From NCBI GenBank assembly GCA_900540595.1, contig UQGL01000013.1, positions 1-64,000 on the forward strand: a stretch of 64,000 nt of DNA. Reading direction: 5' to 3'. Made by a program: the position numbers and the translations under genes. Of the stretch, positions 25,350 to 34,697 are shown piece after piece (the stretch's first letter is position 1; each line of letters starts with the position of its first letter). The notes beneath the pieces are model-generated. The model had not been told where the DNA came from. It worked only from the letters and a program-made list of their open reading frames with translations, and searched no databases. Source of the DNA: an uncultured Oscillospiraceae bacterium (lineage in GTDB: Bacteria > Bacillota > Clostridia > Oscillospirales > Ruminococcaceae).

Positions 25350-26156
25350 ATGAAATACGGTTTTATCGGCTGCGGCAATATGGGAAGTGCCGTGGCGCGC
25401 GCAGTCTGCAAGGGCGCCGGAGCAGGGGATGTGCTGCTGGCCAACCGCACGCCCGCCAAGGCGGAGAAGCTGGCCGGCGAGCTGGGCTGCGCCTGCGGCA
25501 CGAATGAGCAGGTCGCGGGCATCTGCGACTTTATTTTTCTGGGCGTCAAGCCCCAGATGATGGCCGACATGCTGGACGAGCTTTCTGCCACGCTGGAGTC
25601 CCGCGCCGAGAGCCGCCCCTTTGTGCTGGTCACGATGGCGGCCGGTCTCTCGATGCAGCAGATCCGGATGATGGCGGGCAGCGGCTATCCGATCATCCGC
25701 ATGATGCCCAACACCCCCGTGGCGCTGGGCGATGGCATGATCCAGTACTGCTCCGACGATGTGGAGCCTGAAAAGATGGCCGAGTGGCTTGCCGCAATGG
25801 CCCCCGCCGGCCGTCTGGACGCCGTGCCCGAGGGCATGATGGACGCGGCCAGCGCCGTGTCCGGCTGCGGCCCCGCGTGGGCGTACCAGTTTATCGAGGC
25901 ACTGGCTGACGGCGGCGTGGCGGCCGGCCTGCCCCGCGCCAAGGCGCAGGAGTATGCCGCCCAGATGCTGCTGGGCAGCGCCCGCATGGTGCTGGAGACC
26001 GGCAAGCACCCCGGCGAGCTGAAGGACGCCGTCTGCAGCCCCGGCGGCTCGACCATTCAGGGCGTGCGCCTGCTGGAGGAGCGCGCCTTCCGCGGGGCTG
26101 TCACGGATGCCGTGCTGGCCGCCTATGAGAAAACAAAGGATCTGGGAAAGAAATAA
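25350..26156 (+). CDS. proC: Pyrroline-5-carboxylate reductase
   Basis: A 268-residue enzyme that reduces pyrroline-5-carboxylate to proline with NAD(P)H, the last step of proline synthesis. The N-terminal Rossmann motif FIGCGNMGSA is at residues 5-14, RMMPNTPV follows near residue 120, and the C-terminal P5CR signature reads PGGSTIQGVRLLEE near residue 232. The length is normal. A GGGGG ribosome site precedes the start. It opens the proC-proB-proA run, which lets the cell make proline from glutamate. Confidence 0.95.
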   Translation: MKYGFIGCGNMGSAVARAVCKGAGAGDVLLANRTPAKAEKLAGELGCACGTNEQVAGICDFIFLGVKPQMMADMLDELSATLESRAESRPFVLVTMAAGLSMQQIRMMAGSGYPIIRMMPNTPVALGDGMIQYCSDDVEPEKMAEWLAAMAPAGRLDAVPEGMMDAASAVSGCGPAWAYQFIEALADGGVAAGLPRAKAQEYAAQMLLGSARMVLETGKHPGELKDAVCSPGGSTIQGVRLLEERAFRGAVTDAVLAAYEKTKDLGKK

Positions 26157-26169
26157 ACCCTTCCGAGAA

Positions 26170-26278
26170 TGTAGGGGCGAGCATTGCTCGCCCGCAGACC
26201 TGACGGAAAGCAGCGCTTTTCCGGGAAAATACCCCGCACGGCAGACGTCCTGACGGGCGAGCAATGCTCGCCCCTACA
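26170..26278. repeat. Inverted pair of family A palindromes
   Basis: TGTAGGGGCGAGCATTGCTC at the left end faces GAGCAATGCTCGCCCCTACA at the right end, so the ends of the whole 109-bp element are complementary as well as each being palindromic. It lies between proC and proB. Confidence 0.8.
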
Positions 26279-26314
26279 AAGCGTTTGCCAAGCGGGAATA
26301 GAAAGAGAACTTTT

Positions 26315-27082
26315 ATGCGTATCGTCGTTAAAGTAGGCACAAGCACGCTGGCACACCCCGGCGGGCTGCTCAACATCCGCCATACCGAGGATCTTGTCAA
26401 GGTGTGGAGCGATATTCAGAACGCCGGTCACCAGCTGATCGTGGTATCCTCGGCGGCGACCGGGCTGGGTGTCGGCAAGTTGCAGATTGAAAAGCCGTCC
26501 GACATCACAACCAAGCAGGCGGCGGCCGCTGTGGGCCAGTGCGAGCTGATGTACACCTATGACCGGCTGTTCGGCCAGTACAATCATACCGTGGCCCAGA
26601 TGCTGCTGACATGGGAGGATTTTGACCATGAGCAGCGCCGCCACAACCTGCAGAACACGCTTGAGCGGCTGCTGCAGCTGCGTGCCATCCCCATCATCAA
26701 CGAAAATGACCCCGTCGCCTGCGAGGAATACTCTCTGGGTGACAATGACACGCTGGCCGCGCTGGTGGCCACCTGCATCCACGCCGATCTGGTCGTGCTG
26801 CTGTCCGACATTGACGGGCTGTATACCGCCGACCCGCACACCCACCCCGAGGCAGAGCTGATCCCGGTGGTCGAGGAGATCACGCCGGAGATCGAGCTGC
26901 TGGCGGGCGGCGCAGGCTCCTCACTGGGCACCGGCGGCATGCTGACGAAGGTCACGGCCGCCAAGCGCGCGACCGCTGCGGGCGTGGATATGATCATCAC
27001 CAACGGCGCCCACGCCGAGGTGCTCTACGATATTGTGGAGGGCAAGCCTGTGGGCACCCGCTTTGTGGGCCGTAAAGCATAA
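26315..27082 (+). CDS. proB: Glutamate 5-kinase, kinase domain only
   Basis: A 255-residue amino acid kinase that phosphorylates glutamate, the first step of proline synthesis. KVGTSTL at the N-terminus, INENDPVA near residue 130 and a GTGGM.TK.TAAKRA stretch near 205-220 are diagnostic. It has no C-terminal PUA domain, as in a number of Firmicutes ProB proteins, so it is short by design rather than truncated. The ATG at 26315 is chosen as the first start after the repeat; an in-frame upstream extension would be repeat sequence. proA starts 15 bases after its stop. Confidence 0.94.
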   Translation: MRIVVKVGTSTLAHPGGLLNIRHTEDLVKVWSDIQNAGHQLIVVSSAATGLGVGKLQIEKPSDITTKQAAAAVGQCELMYTYDRLFGQYNHTVAQMLLTWEDFDHEQRRHNLQNTLERLLQLRAIPIINENDPVACEEYSLGDNDTLAALVATCIHADLVVLLSDIDGLYTADPHTHPEAELIPVVEEITPEIELLAGGAGSSLGTGGMLTKVTAAKRATAAGVDMIITNGAHAEVLYDIVEGKPVGTRFVGRKA

Positions 27083-27097
27083 GGGAGGTCTGACCCC

Positions 27098-28393
27098 ATG
27101 ACTACACAGGAAATTCTGCAGGCTGCGCAGGCAGCCCGTATGCCGCTGGCGCTGGCCGACACCGATACCAAAAATGCCGCGCTGGAGGCGATGGCGGTCG
27201 CGCTGATCGCCGCATCGGACGCGATTCTGGCTGCCAACCAGCAGGATGTAGAAAACGCCCGGGGCCGTGTCAGCGATGTGATGCTGGACCGTCTGGCCCT
27301 GACCCGCAGCCGCCTGACCGACATGGCCAAGGGCATGCGGGAGGTCGCGGCGCTGCCGGACCCGGTGGGCGATGTACTGCGCAAAATTGTGCGCCCCAAC
27401 GGCCTTGTCATTGAAAAGACCGCTGTGCCGATGGGTGTCATTGCCATCATCTATGAGAGCCGCCCCAATGTCACCAGCGATGCCGCCGCGCTTGCCCTCA
27501 AGGCAGGCAGCGCCTGCGTGCTGCGCTGCGGCCGCGATGCCTGGGCCAGCTGCCACGCCATTGTGGAGGCACTGCGCGCGGGTTTGCGCAAGGCCCGCCT
27601 GCCGGAGTGCGCCGTGAGCCTGATTGAAGATACATCCCACGCCAGTGCCAACGAGCTGATGACCGCCGATGGGCTGGTGGATCTGCTGATCCCCCGCGGC
27701 GGTGCCGGGCTGATCCGCGCCTGTGTCGAGAATGCCACCGTGCCCTGCATCCAGACCGGCACCGGCATCTGCCATGTCTATGTGGACAAGGCCGCCGACC
27801 TTGCGATGGCGGTCGATATTGTGGAAAACGCCAAGACGAGCCGCCCCAGCGTCTGCAACGCCGAGGAGGCGCTGCTGGTACACCGGGATGTGGCGGCCGA
27901 GTTTCTGCCGATGCTTGCGCAGCGCCTTGTCGCGGACCGCATTGCGGCGGGGCTGACCCCGGTGGAGCTGCATCTGGACGCGCAGGCCGCCGCCATCATC
28001 GACGGCGTACCCGCTGCGGCCGAGGATTTTGACACCGAGTATCTCGACTACAAGCTGAGCGTGGCGGTCGTGGAAGATGTCGATGCGGCGATCGCCCACA
28101 TTGCCAGACACTCCACCCACCACAGCGAGGCCATCATCACGGCCGATGCCGCTGCAGCCCAGCGGTTCACGGCCTGTGTGGACAGCGCGGCGGTCTATGT
28201 CAACGCCAGCACCCGCTTTACCGACGGCGGAGAGTTCGGCCTCGGCTGCGAGATGGGCATCAGCACCCAGAAGCTCCACGCCCGCGGCCCCATGGGTCTG
28301 GCGGAGCTGTGTACCTACAAGTACATCATCCGCGGCAGCGGCCAGATCCGCGGCGGAGCAAGCGCCAAGATGAGCTGCTACACAAACAAATAA
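27098..28393 (+). CDS. proA: Glutamate-5-semialdehyde dehydrogenase
   Basis: A 431-residue gamma-glutamyl phosphate reductase that makes glutamate-5-semialdehyde with NADPH, the second step of proline synthesis. [17 protein letters not shown] near residue 112 and the catalytic cysteine C225 in TGTGICHVY are characteristic, as is the [12 protein letters not shown] segment near the C-terminus. The length is normal. GGGAGG precedes the start. A family B repeat begins directly after the stop codon. Confidence 0.95.
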   Translation: MTTQEILQAAQAARMPLALADTDTKNAALEAMAVALIAASDAILAANQQDVENARGRVSDVMLDRLALTRSRLTDMAKGMREVAALPDPVGDVLRKIVRPNGLVIEKTAVPMGVIAIIYESRPNVTSDAAALALKAGSACVLRCGRDAWASCHAIVEALRAGLRKARLPECAVSLIEDTSHASANELMTADGLVDLLIPRGGAGLIRACVENATVPCIQTGTGICHVYVDKAADLAMAVDIVENAKTSRPSVCNAEEALLVHRDVAAEFLPMLAQRLVADRIAAGLTPVELHLDAQAAAIIDGVPAAAEDFDTEYLDYKLSVAVVEDVDAAIAHIARHSTHHSEAIITADAAAAQRFTACVDSAAVYVNASTRFTDGGEFGLGCEMGISTQKLHARGPMGLAELCTYKYIIRGSGQIRGGASAKMSCYTNK

Positions 28394-28549
28394 GGCTTCC
28401 CCCTTGGGGGAAGCTGTCAGCGGCCCCGTCCGCTGACTGATGAGGGTAGACCTTACCGCTGTAGCCCGTTCACCGGCCGCTATGGCGGGCTTTGCCCTCA
28501 TCCGGCCTCGGTCGGAGCCTCGGCCACCTTCTCCCGAGGGAGAAGGCTT
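28394..28549. repeat. Family B composite repeat (copy 4)
   Basis: Begins at the base after the proA stop with GCTTCCCCC/GGGGGAAGC, then a CAGCGGCCCCGTCCGCTG arm and TGATGAGGG. It ends with CCCTCATCCGG, a GGTCGGAGCCTCGGCC arm and CCTTCTCCC/GGGAGAAGG. Confidence 0.83.
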
Positions 28550-28560
28550 CCATAACGTAA

Positions 28561-28592
28561 AAACACCTGCGTCCGAAAACGCAGGTGCTTTT
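28561..28592. terminator. Bidirectional terminator between proA and the GH25 gene
   Basis: CACCTGCGT (28564-28572) pairs with ACGCAGGTG (28579-28587), with A on the left and T on the right, placed between two converging genes. Confidence 0.78.
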
Positions 28593-28595
28593 ATT

Positions 28596-30635
28596 TTACC
28601 CGATATTCATATCCACGGGCTTGGAGATGCCGTTGACGCGGCCGGAGCCGGTGTACTGCCAGATGTTGTACTTGTAGCTGAAGCTCAGCTTGTCGCGGTA
28701 CTGGGCGATCCAGATGTTGTACTTGCTGATGTTCGCAAAATTCAATGCGTTGTAGAACCAGCTTGCGTAGGAGTAGACGCCGGCGCGGTAGCCTGCGCCG
28801 CGGATCGTCTCGCAGAAGGCGACCGCACAGGCGGTGCGCTCAGCCGCGCTCAGCGCGTTGGCGCGGCCGCCGCTCACGCTCTCGGTGTCGTAATAGACGC
28901 CGAGCGGCAGGCTGTAGCCGCTGACAAGGCTCAGCACCATGCTGGCCTCCTCGACGGCCTCCTGCTCATTGATGGCCTGACTGTAGAAGTAGACGCCGAC
29001 CTTGAGCCCGGCGTTGATGGCGCCCTGAATGTTGCGGCGGTAGGTCGAATCCTCGACCAGTGCGCCGCTGCCGTAGCCGCGGTAGCCGCAGCGGATGATG
29101 GCGAAGGTGATGCCGTCATTTTTGACGGCGTTCCAGTCGATGCTGCCTTGGAACTTCGAGACATCAATGCCGCGCGCCGTGCGGTTCAGCGCGCCGTCCG
29201 CACCGAAGGTGTAGATGTTGCCCTGAATGACCTGCTGGCCGGTGACCGGCTGGTGGGTCGCGGGGTCGTAATAGTAGGTCACACCGTCTATATCCTGCCA
29301 GCCGGTGTACTCATACTGGGTGGTGTCGGTGCTTGTCACGGCAAAGCCGTACCCGGCCAGATCCTTGGCCTCAATGTCGCTGGGCCAGCCGGCGGTGGGG
29401 TCAACGGGGGTCGGCGCTGCGGTCGGCTCCGGTGTGGGGGTGACAGTCGGCTCGGGCGTCGCGGTCGGCTCCGGGGTCGGTGCTGCGGTCGGTTCGGGCG
29501 TGGCAGTCGGCTCATTGCTCGGCTCCGGTGTGGGCTCGGGGGTCGCAGTCGGCTCGGTGGTCGTTTCGGTGGTCGGCTCCGGGGTCGTTTCGGCGGCGGG
29601 GGTTGTGGTGGCGCTCTCGTTCAGGGCCGTGCTCTCGCCGGGGGCGTCCTCGCGGTGGACCCACGCCATGCGCTGGCTGGCAGCGCCAAGCAGCGTGATG
29701 GAATCCCTTGCGCCTGCTGCCCAGGCGGCGGTGTTGCTGTTTGCGGCGTAGCTTGTGTCGCGGGTCGCGCCAATCAGCTCCTTGGTGCCGTCCCGGTAGA
29801 CGGGCCAGTAGGGGGCCTCGCTGCCGTCAGCCAGCAGCAGGTGTCCGCTGCTGCTCAGCTTTGCGGTGTAGGTGGTCTTGGTGCCGACCTCCGTCCGGGA
29901 GCTGTCGGCGTAGGTGACGGTGTCGGTCACCTCGTTGGCAATGGGGGCCGACCCGGCGTTGCTGACGCCGGAGTCCTCGGCGCTCTCGTTGACCTGACTG
30001 GCCTGCACGATCTTCTCCTTGACGGCCTGCACATCGGCCTTGTAGACGACCTTTTCCTTGACGGTCACGGCCTGCGCCTCAGGCATTATGTACCCCTCAA
30101 TGGGCTGCACCGCCACGGTGTAGTCGCCGGGGGTCACATCCTCGGCCAGCGCTGTGCCGGTCTCGGTGTCCAGCGGGTAGTCAGTGGCCTGACCCTTGGC
30201 ATCGGTCAGGGTGACGGTGGCCTCCACACCCAGCAGCGGGGTCTTGTCCGGTTCTTCTTCAGCATCCGGAGCGTTCGGGTCGGGGGCGGCGGTCTGTGCG
30301 GGGGCTGCCTCATCGGTGACCGGCTCAACAAACAGCGTCACGCCGACATCCTGCTGGATCACGCTGGCCTCGAGCGTCAGCGGCCTGTCCGGCTCCGGTG
30401 TCGGGCTTGGCGAGGGGGAGGGGGTCGGCGTGGCCGCAGTCTCTGGCGTGGCGGTCACAACGGGTGTCGGGCTCGGCTCGGGGGTGGTGAACGGCGTAAA
30501 GCCTGCGGCAAATGCGCCCAAGCCAATGCTGGCCGTCAGCGCCACCGCCGTGCCGCCGGCCGCCAGCTTGTACAGCGGCAGCCGCACAAAGGTGCTGCCG
30601 GAGAAATACCGCATCGGGTTCTTTTTATTAAACAT
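28596..30635 (-). CDS. GH25 lysozyme on a Pro/Thr-rich stalk
   Basis: A 679-residue secreted or membrane-tethered protein. An N-terminal hydrophobic segment lies near residues 25-48; a Pro/Thr-rich part follows, then a PEGA/Cna-like domain (about 130-200), a long stalk of TPEPT-type repeats (about 345-415), a cell-wall-binding-type repeat (GWQDIDGVTYYYDP, about 445-485) and a GH25 domain (about 488-679). GH25 landmarks are ARGIDVSKFQG, with the catalytic aspartate, and YYDTES near residue 581, which gives the D-x-E pair. GH25 enzymes cut the MurNAc-GlcNAc bond of peptidoglycan. GAGG precedes the start. Confidence 0.9.
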   Translation of the reverse strand: MFNKKNPMRYFSGSTFVRLPLYKLAAGGTAVALTASIGLGAFAAGFTPFTTPEPSPTPVVTATPETAATPTPSPSPSPTPEPDRPLTLEASVIQQDVGVTLFVEPVTDEAAPAQTAAPDPNAPDAEEEPDKTPLLGVEATVTLTDAKGQATDYPLDTETGTALAEDVTPGDYTVAVQPIEGYIMPEAQAVTVKEKVVYKADVQAVKEKIVQASQVNESAEDSGVSNAGSAPIANEVTDTVTYADSSRTEVGTKTTYTAKLSSSGHLLLADGSEAPYWPVYRDGTKELIGATRDTSYAANSNTAAWAAGARDSITLLGAASQRMAWVHREDAPGESTALNESATTTPAAETTPEPTTETTTEPTATPEPTPEPSNEPTATPEPTAAPTPEPTATPEPTVTPTPEPTAAPTPVDPTAGWPSDIEAKDLAGYGFAVTSTDTTQYEYTGWQDIDGVTYYYDPATHQPVTGQQVIQGNIYTFGADGALNRTARGIDVSKFQGSIDWNAVKNDGITFAIIRCGYRGYGSGALVEDSTYRRNIQGAINAGLKVGVYFYSQAINEQEAVEEASMVLSLVSGYSLPLGVYYDTESVSGGRANALSAAERTACAVAFCETIRGAGYRAGVYSYASWFYNALNFANISKYNIWIAQYRDKLSFSYKYNIWQYTGSGRVNGISKPVDMNIG

Positions 30636-30722
30636 TCCTGTTCCTCACAGTGGTCATCGTGGTATGGCCGCATCCTGCGGCGCTGTTTTTGGATAAAACT
30701 TTACATAGTGCATCATACCATG

Positions 30723-30753
30723 AAAAATCCCCCCGCCGCAAGAGGGCAGGGGG
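30723..30753 (-). terminator. Terminator of the DUF3810 gene
   Basis: CCCCCCGCC (30729-30737) pairs with GGCAGGGGG (30745-30753) with one mismatch; on the minus strand ATTTTT follows. The 228-base gap before the GH25 gene holds nothing else I can identify. Confidence 0.65.
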
Positions 30754-30863
30754 AAAAAGCTGTACAGAAAAACGCCGAAATTTTCCACGAGGAAGCGGCG
30801 CAAATGTTGAAAATGTGACACGCCGGAAACATTTCTTCAGTCATATTGCGGTTGGGGTGCCGG

Positions 30864-31952
30864 TCAGTCACCAGCGGTTGTGTTGGGCAAAAATTCTTCG
30901 ACCAGCAGGTCCACACAGGCACCGTAGCTGCGCATGCCCAGCGTCTGGCCGTAGCCCTGCAAAAAGGTGGTGTATACCTTTTCGCCGGTCTCGCGCACGG
31001 GACCCTCCCACTGCTTCCAGTAGGCGTTGTTGTCGGCAAGGTCTGCCTGGGCCTCGGCGCACAAAAGGCGGTAGCTCTCAGCGGCGCGCGCCGGGTCGGC
31101 CGTGTAGAGCGCGTTGGACAGATGCAGATAGCCGAACAGCCACCCGGAATACCGATACGCGGCCCTGCCGCTGGCGGTGGCCGCCATCACGCCGACAAAA
31201 TTTGCCTCCTGCTCGGGCGCGACACCGCGCTGATGCGCCAGCTCATGGGCAATCGTCACCGGCAGAAAGACCGCCGGGCAATCGACATTCAGCGTGCTTT
31301 CGCCGACCAGCGGGCAGAGGTAGCCGGTGAAGCCCCATGCGCTCATCAGCTTGGAGTAGACAGCAGGCTTGGGGCGGCGCTCCGGCCCGGAGAGAAAGGG
31401 CCAGCGCTCCGTCAGCGGGTCATACAGGCCGCTGCAGCCGGCAAAAATTTCGGCCTTGTCAACGGCAAACAGGCCGTCTGCGTCCCGCTCGGTCAAGGGG
31501 GCTGTTTCGTTGACCTTTTCGGCAAACCAGTCGGTCACGGCGGCCAGTGCCTCGGTGCTGACGGGCGGCGCGGTCATACCGGCCTTCTCGGCAAAGCTGG
31601 TGCCGTAGTACTGGGTGCCCCACAGGGCGCAGACCCCGGCATAGCCCCAGACCAGCAGCACAGCGGTATGCAGCGCCCAATCAGCCAGCCTGCGGCGGCG
31701 CACCGCCCGCACCAGCAGGGCCAGCGCACCGAGGCAGAGCACCGTGGTGCCCAGCTCGCAGGCGCTGAAAGGCAGCGGGTCCACCGCAAACGAGATGCCC
31801 CGCTTGACGGGCATCGAAATATGCGCAAGCCACCAGTCCATGGCAGTGCGGCTGCTGCGTGCCGCCGCAAATACCCCCAGCGCCGCGCCGCCGCCCGCCA
31901 GCGCGGCCAGCCCGCCCCGGTGGGCGCGGCACCAGCCAGAAAGTTTTTTCAT
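30864..31952 (-). CDS. DUF3810 family membrane protein with HELAH motif
   Basis: A 362-residue protein with three hydrophobic segments in the first 110 residues and a large C-terminal domain carrying IAHELAHQRG near residue 236, a zinc-metallopeptidase-type HExxH, with EQEANF about 10 residues later as a possible third ligand. This matches DUF3810 proteins of unknown function. By topology the HELAH domain is probably outside the membrane. It has its own promoter at 31982, divergent from the nonulosonate operon. Confidence 0.85.
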   Translation of the reverse strand: MKKLSGWCRAHRGGLAALAGGGAALGVFAAARSSRTAMDWWLAHISMPVKRGISFAVDPLPFSACELGTTVLCLGALALLVRAVRRRRLADWALHTAVLLVWGYAGVCALWGTQYYGTSFAEKAGMTAPPVSTEALAAVTDWFAEKVNETAPLTERDADGLFAVDKAEIFAGCSGLYDPLTERWPFLSGPERRPKPAVYSKLMSAWGFTGYLCPLVGESTLNVDCPAVFLPVTIAHELAHQRGVAPEQEANFVGVMAATASGRAAYRYSGWLFGYLHLSNALYTADPARAAESYRLLCAEAQADLADNNAYWKQWEGPVRETGEKVYTTFLQGYGQTLGMRSYGACVDLLVEEFLPNTTAGD

Positions 31953-31981
31953 AAGGCAAAGCCCCCGTTGTTTTTTATACC

Positions 31982-32011
31982 ATTATACAAAGAACCGGGC
32001 CCCGCTGTCAA
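31982..32011 (-). promoter_or_regulatory. Promoter of the DUF3810 gene
   Basis: Perfect TTGACA (32011-32006) and perfect TATAAT (31987-31982) on the minus strand, with an 18-base spacer. Confidence 0.82.
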
Positions 32012-32054
32012 AAAACGCGCATTGCCGCCTGCGGAGGGCGGATATATCTTTTTC

Positions 32055-32083
32055 TTGCCCTATTGCCCAAAAAGCGGTATAAT
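32055..32083 (+). promoter_or_regulatory. Promoter of the nonulosonate operon
   Basis: TTGCCC (32055-32060), a 17-base spacer and a perfect TATAAT (32078-32083). It is back to back with the DUF3810 promoter, 43 bases away. Confidence 0.7.
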
Positions 32084-32107
32084 ACAATAGAATATTTGTA
32101 AAATTGT

Positions 32108-32131
32108 GTCCGCCGGGCTGTCCGGCCGGAC
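32108..32131 (+). promoter_or_regulatory. Leader hairpin before legC
   Basis: GTCCGCCGG (32108-32116) pairs with CCGGCCGGAC (32122-32131) with one bulged base and a 5-base loop. It would lie about 18 bases into the transcript, ahead of the GGAGG of legC. There is no T tract, so it is more likely to affect stability or translation than to terminate. Confidence 0.4.
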
Positions 32132-32155
32132 TGCTATAGTATGGAGGCATTTGCT

Positions 32156-33319
32156 ATGTCTGGATTTATCCCGCTTTCTGTCCCGAATTTCGGCGCGCGT
32201 GAGGCCGAGCTCGCCGGGCTGGCCATCACTTCCGGCTGGGTATCGACCAGCGGCGGCAAGGTCACCGAGTTTGAGGAAAAGCTCGCCGCCTATGTGGGTA
32301 TGCCCCGCGCCGTGGCCTGCAACGCCGGTACCAGCGCGCTGCATCTGGCGGCCATGGCTGCCGGCATTACCCGCGGGGATGAGGTCATCGTCCCCACGCT
32401 GACCTTTATCGCAGCCGTCAACCCGCTGACCCGCTATGTGGGGGCCGAGCCGATTTTCATTGGCTGCGACGACAGCCTGTGCATTGACCCCGATGCGGTG
32501 GAGAATTTCTGTGCTAACCACTGCGAGCTGCGGGACGGCAAGCTGTACAATAAAAAGACCGGCGCGCATGTCAAGGCGCTGGAGGTCGTGCATGTCTTTG
32601 GCAATCTGGCCGACATGCCCCGCCTGATGGCCATTGCCGAGCGGTACGGCCTTATTGTGATCGAGGACGCGACCGAGGCCCTCGGCACCCGCTGCACCGA
32701 CGGTCCCTATGAGGGCCGGTTTGCAGGCACCATCGGCGACATCGGCTGCTACAGCTTCAACGGCAACAAGATCATCACGACCGGCGCAGGCGGCATGGTC
32801 GTGTCCAACCACGCCGACTGGGCCGAGCATGCCAAGCACCTCTCCACCCAGGCCAAGGCCGATATGCTGCAGTTCCTGCACGATGAGGTCGGCTACAACT
32901 ACCGCATGACCAATGTGCAGGCCAGCCTCGGCATTGCCCAGCTGGAGCGGCTTGAGGAATTCATCGCCCACAAAAAGGCGCTGTATGACCGCTATGTGGC
33001 GGCGCTGGACGGCGTCAAGGGGCTGCGCATCCTGCCCTTCCGTGAGGAGGCATGCCGCTCCAACCACTGGTTCTTCAGCCTGTATGTGAAGGATGCCGGT
33101 CTTGACCGCGACACCGTGATTGAAAAGCTGCAGGCACAGCAGATCCAGACCCGCCCGGTGTGGGCGCTCATCCATGAGCAGGCCGATTACCCCCGCAACG
33201 AGGCCTACGGTCTGGACAAGGCGCTGGACTACCGCAAGTATATTGTCAACCTGCCCTGCTCGACCAATCTGAGCATGGAGGACTGCGACCGCGTGATCGA
33301 AGCGGTGCTGGGGCTGTAA
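32156..33319 (+). CDS. LegC-type nucleotide-sugar aminotransferase
   Basis: A 387-residue PLP-dependent enzyme of the DegT/DnrJ/EryC1/StrS family, subgroup LegC. It should transfer an amino group to C4 of a 4-keto-6-deoxy-GlcNAc nucleotide. The PLP lysine is K205 in CYSFNGNKIITTG; VIVPTLTFIAAVNP and EDATEALGT are typical. The ATG at 32156 is chosen because GGAGG lies 8 bases before it, excluding an in-frame ATG 15 bases upstream. It is the first gene of the operon. The dehydratase that should supply its substrate (LegB) is not in the window. Confidence 0.88.
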   Translation: MSGFIPLSVPNFGAREAELAGLAITSGWVSTSGGKVTEFEEKLAAYVGMPRAVACNAGTSALHLAAMAAGITRGDEVIVPTLTFIAAVNPLTRYVGAEPIFIGCDDSLCIDPDAVENFCANHCELRDGKLYNKKTGAHVKALEVVHVFGNLADMPRLMAIAERYGLIVIEDATEALGTRCTDGPYEGRFAGTIGDIGCYSFNGNKIITTGAGGMVVSNHADWAEHAKHLSTQAKADMLQFLHDEVGYNYRMTNVQASLGIAQLERLEEFIAHKKALYDRYVAALDGVKGLRILPFREEACRSNHWFFSLYVKDAGLDRDTVIEKLQAQQIQTRPVWALIHEQADYPRNEAYGLDKALDYRKYIVNLPCSTNLSMEDCDRVIEAVLGL

Positions 33320-33320
33320 A

Positions 33321-33459
33321 AGGCTTCCCCCGAGGGGGAAGCTGTCCGCGAAGCGGACTGATGAGGGCAAAGTCCACGCCACAACCCATTTCCGGGCAAC
33401 TGAGACACACTCGCCCCTCATCCGGCGCTTGCGCGCCACCTTCCCCCTCAGGGGAAGGC
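33321..33459. repeat. Family B composite repeat (copy 5)
   Basis: Begins one base after the legC stop with GGCTTCCCCC/GGGGGAAGC and GTCCGC-GAA-GCGGAC. It ends with a GGCGCTTGCGCGCC arm and CCTTCCCC/GGGGAAGG about 15 bases before the ribosome site of the next gene. Confidence 0.85.
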
Positions 33460-33487
33460 TTTACTAAATGTCAAAGGGGGACCACCC

Positions 33488-34537
33488 TTGATCAAAGTTG
33501 AAGAACTCTTTATTGAGCCTACCGCCACGGTGCTGGAAACACTGCGCAAGCTGGACGAGACCGGCCAGCGCATTCTGTTCATCGCGCCGGAGGGCAAGCT
33601 GAAGGCCGTCATCACCGATGGCGACATCCGCAAGTTTTTCCTGCGGGGCGGCACGCCCGACCAGACCGTTGACAATGCGGCGAACTACCACCCGCTCAGT
33701 GTCTCGGTGGCGGAGCGCGGCAAGGCGCGCGGTATCTTGCAGAAATACTGCATTGACGCGCTGCCGGTGCTGAACAAGCGCGGCATCATCACCGATATTA
33801 TCTTTGCCCACGGCCTTGATGTGGACAACCGCAAGCAGGTCGATATCCCCGTTGTCATGATGGCGGGCGGTCTGGGTACCCGGCTGTACCCCTATACCAA
33901 GATCCTGCCCAAGCCGCTGATCCCGGTGGGGGAGCAGCCCATCGCTGAGATGATCATGGACCGGTTCCGGGATTTCGGCTGCCATGATTTTACGATGATC
34001 GTCAACTACAAAAAGGGGATGATCAAGTCCTATTTCAACGAGCTGGAAAAGGACTACCATGTCGATTTCGCCGATGAGGATGTCTTTATGGGTACCGGCG
34101 GCGGGCTTTGCCTGCTGAAGGGAAAAATCGGCACGCCGTTCTTTTTTACAAACTGTGACACGCTGCTGGATGTGGACTTCGGCGATATTTATGAGTATCA
34201 CCGCGCCCACGGCAACCTTGTCACGATGATCTGCGCCTTCAAGCACTACACGGTGCCCTACGGCGTGGTGGAGCTGGGCGAGGACGGCGGCATCGCCGCC
34301 ATGCGCGAAAAGCCCGAGCTGGATTTCCTGACGAACACCGGCGTCTATGTTGTGGAGCCCCGCGTTGTTGAGGAGATGCGCGACGGCGAGTTCATCGGCT
34401 TCCCCGATGTGATCGAGCGGTACCGCCAGGCCGGTGAGAAGGTCGGCGTCTATCCCATCAGCGAGAGCAGCTGGATGGATATGGGCCAGCTGGAGGAGCT
34501 GGAGAAGATGCGCCGAAAGCTGGAGAACCAGCAGTAA
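33488..34537 (+). CDS. CBS-domain sugar nucleotidyltransferase, PtmE-like
   Basis: A 349-residue protein with two CBS motifs in the first 115 residues and a sugar-1-phosphate nucleotidyltransferase domain (about 120-349) with VVMMAGGLGTRLYPYT at 122-137 and NCDTLLDVD near 220. This architecture matches PtmE of Campylobacter legionaminic acid synthesis, a guanylyltransferase that makes GDP-glucosamine; the CBS pair may sense a nucleotide. The start is TTG at 33488, with AGGGGGA placed correctly ahead. The position in the operon suggests that the pathway here uses GDP- rather than UDP-linked intermediates, which is inference. Confidence 0.83.
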   Translation: MIKVEELFIEPTATVLETLRKLDETGQRILFIAPEGKLKAVITDGDIRKFFLRGGTPDQTVDNAANYHPLSVSVAERGKARGILQKYCIDALPVLNKRGIITDIIFAHGLDVDNRKQVDIPVVMMAGGLGTRLYPYTKILPKPLIPVGEQPIAEMIMDRFRDFGCHDFTMIVNYKKGMIKSYFNELEKDYHVDFADEDVFMGTGGGLCLLKGKIGTPFFFTNCDTLLDVDFGDIYEYHRAHGNLVTMICAFKHYTVPYGVVELGEDGGIAAMREKPELDFLTNTGVYVVEPRVVEEMRDGEFIGFPDVIERYRQAGEKVGVYPISESSWMDMGQLEELEKMRRKLENQQ

Positions 34538-34677
34538 AAGCCTTCCCCTGCGGGGGAAGGTGGCGCGAAGCGCCGGATGAGGGATGAGCTGGCCACAACC
34601 GCCCGTGAATGGTCTGCGGTGGAAAGGCCCCCCTCATCAGTCCGCTTCGCGGACAGCTTCTCCCAGAGGGAGAAGCC
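34538..34677. repeat. Family B composite repeat (copy 6)
   Basis: Begins at the base after the stop codon with GCCTTCCCC/GGGGAAGG and a GGCGCGAAGCGCC arm. It ends with CCTCATCAGTCCGC, TTCGCGGAC and CTTCTCCC/GGGAGAAG, 6 bases before the GGAAGGAG of legI. Confidence 0.85.
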
Positions 34678-34697
34678 AAAGCGGAAGGAGATTGAAA

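Noticed and set aside
26315..27082. proB as a truncated gene because the PUA domain is missing
   Set aside because: The kinase domain is complete, the stop is followed normally by proA, and kinase-only ProB proteins are common in Firmicutes.
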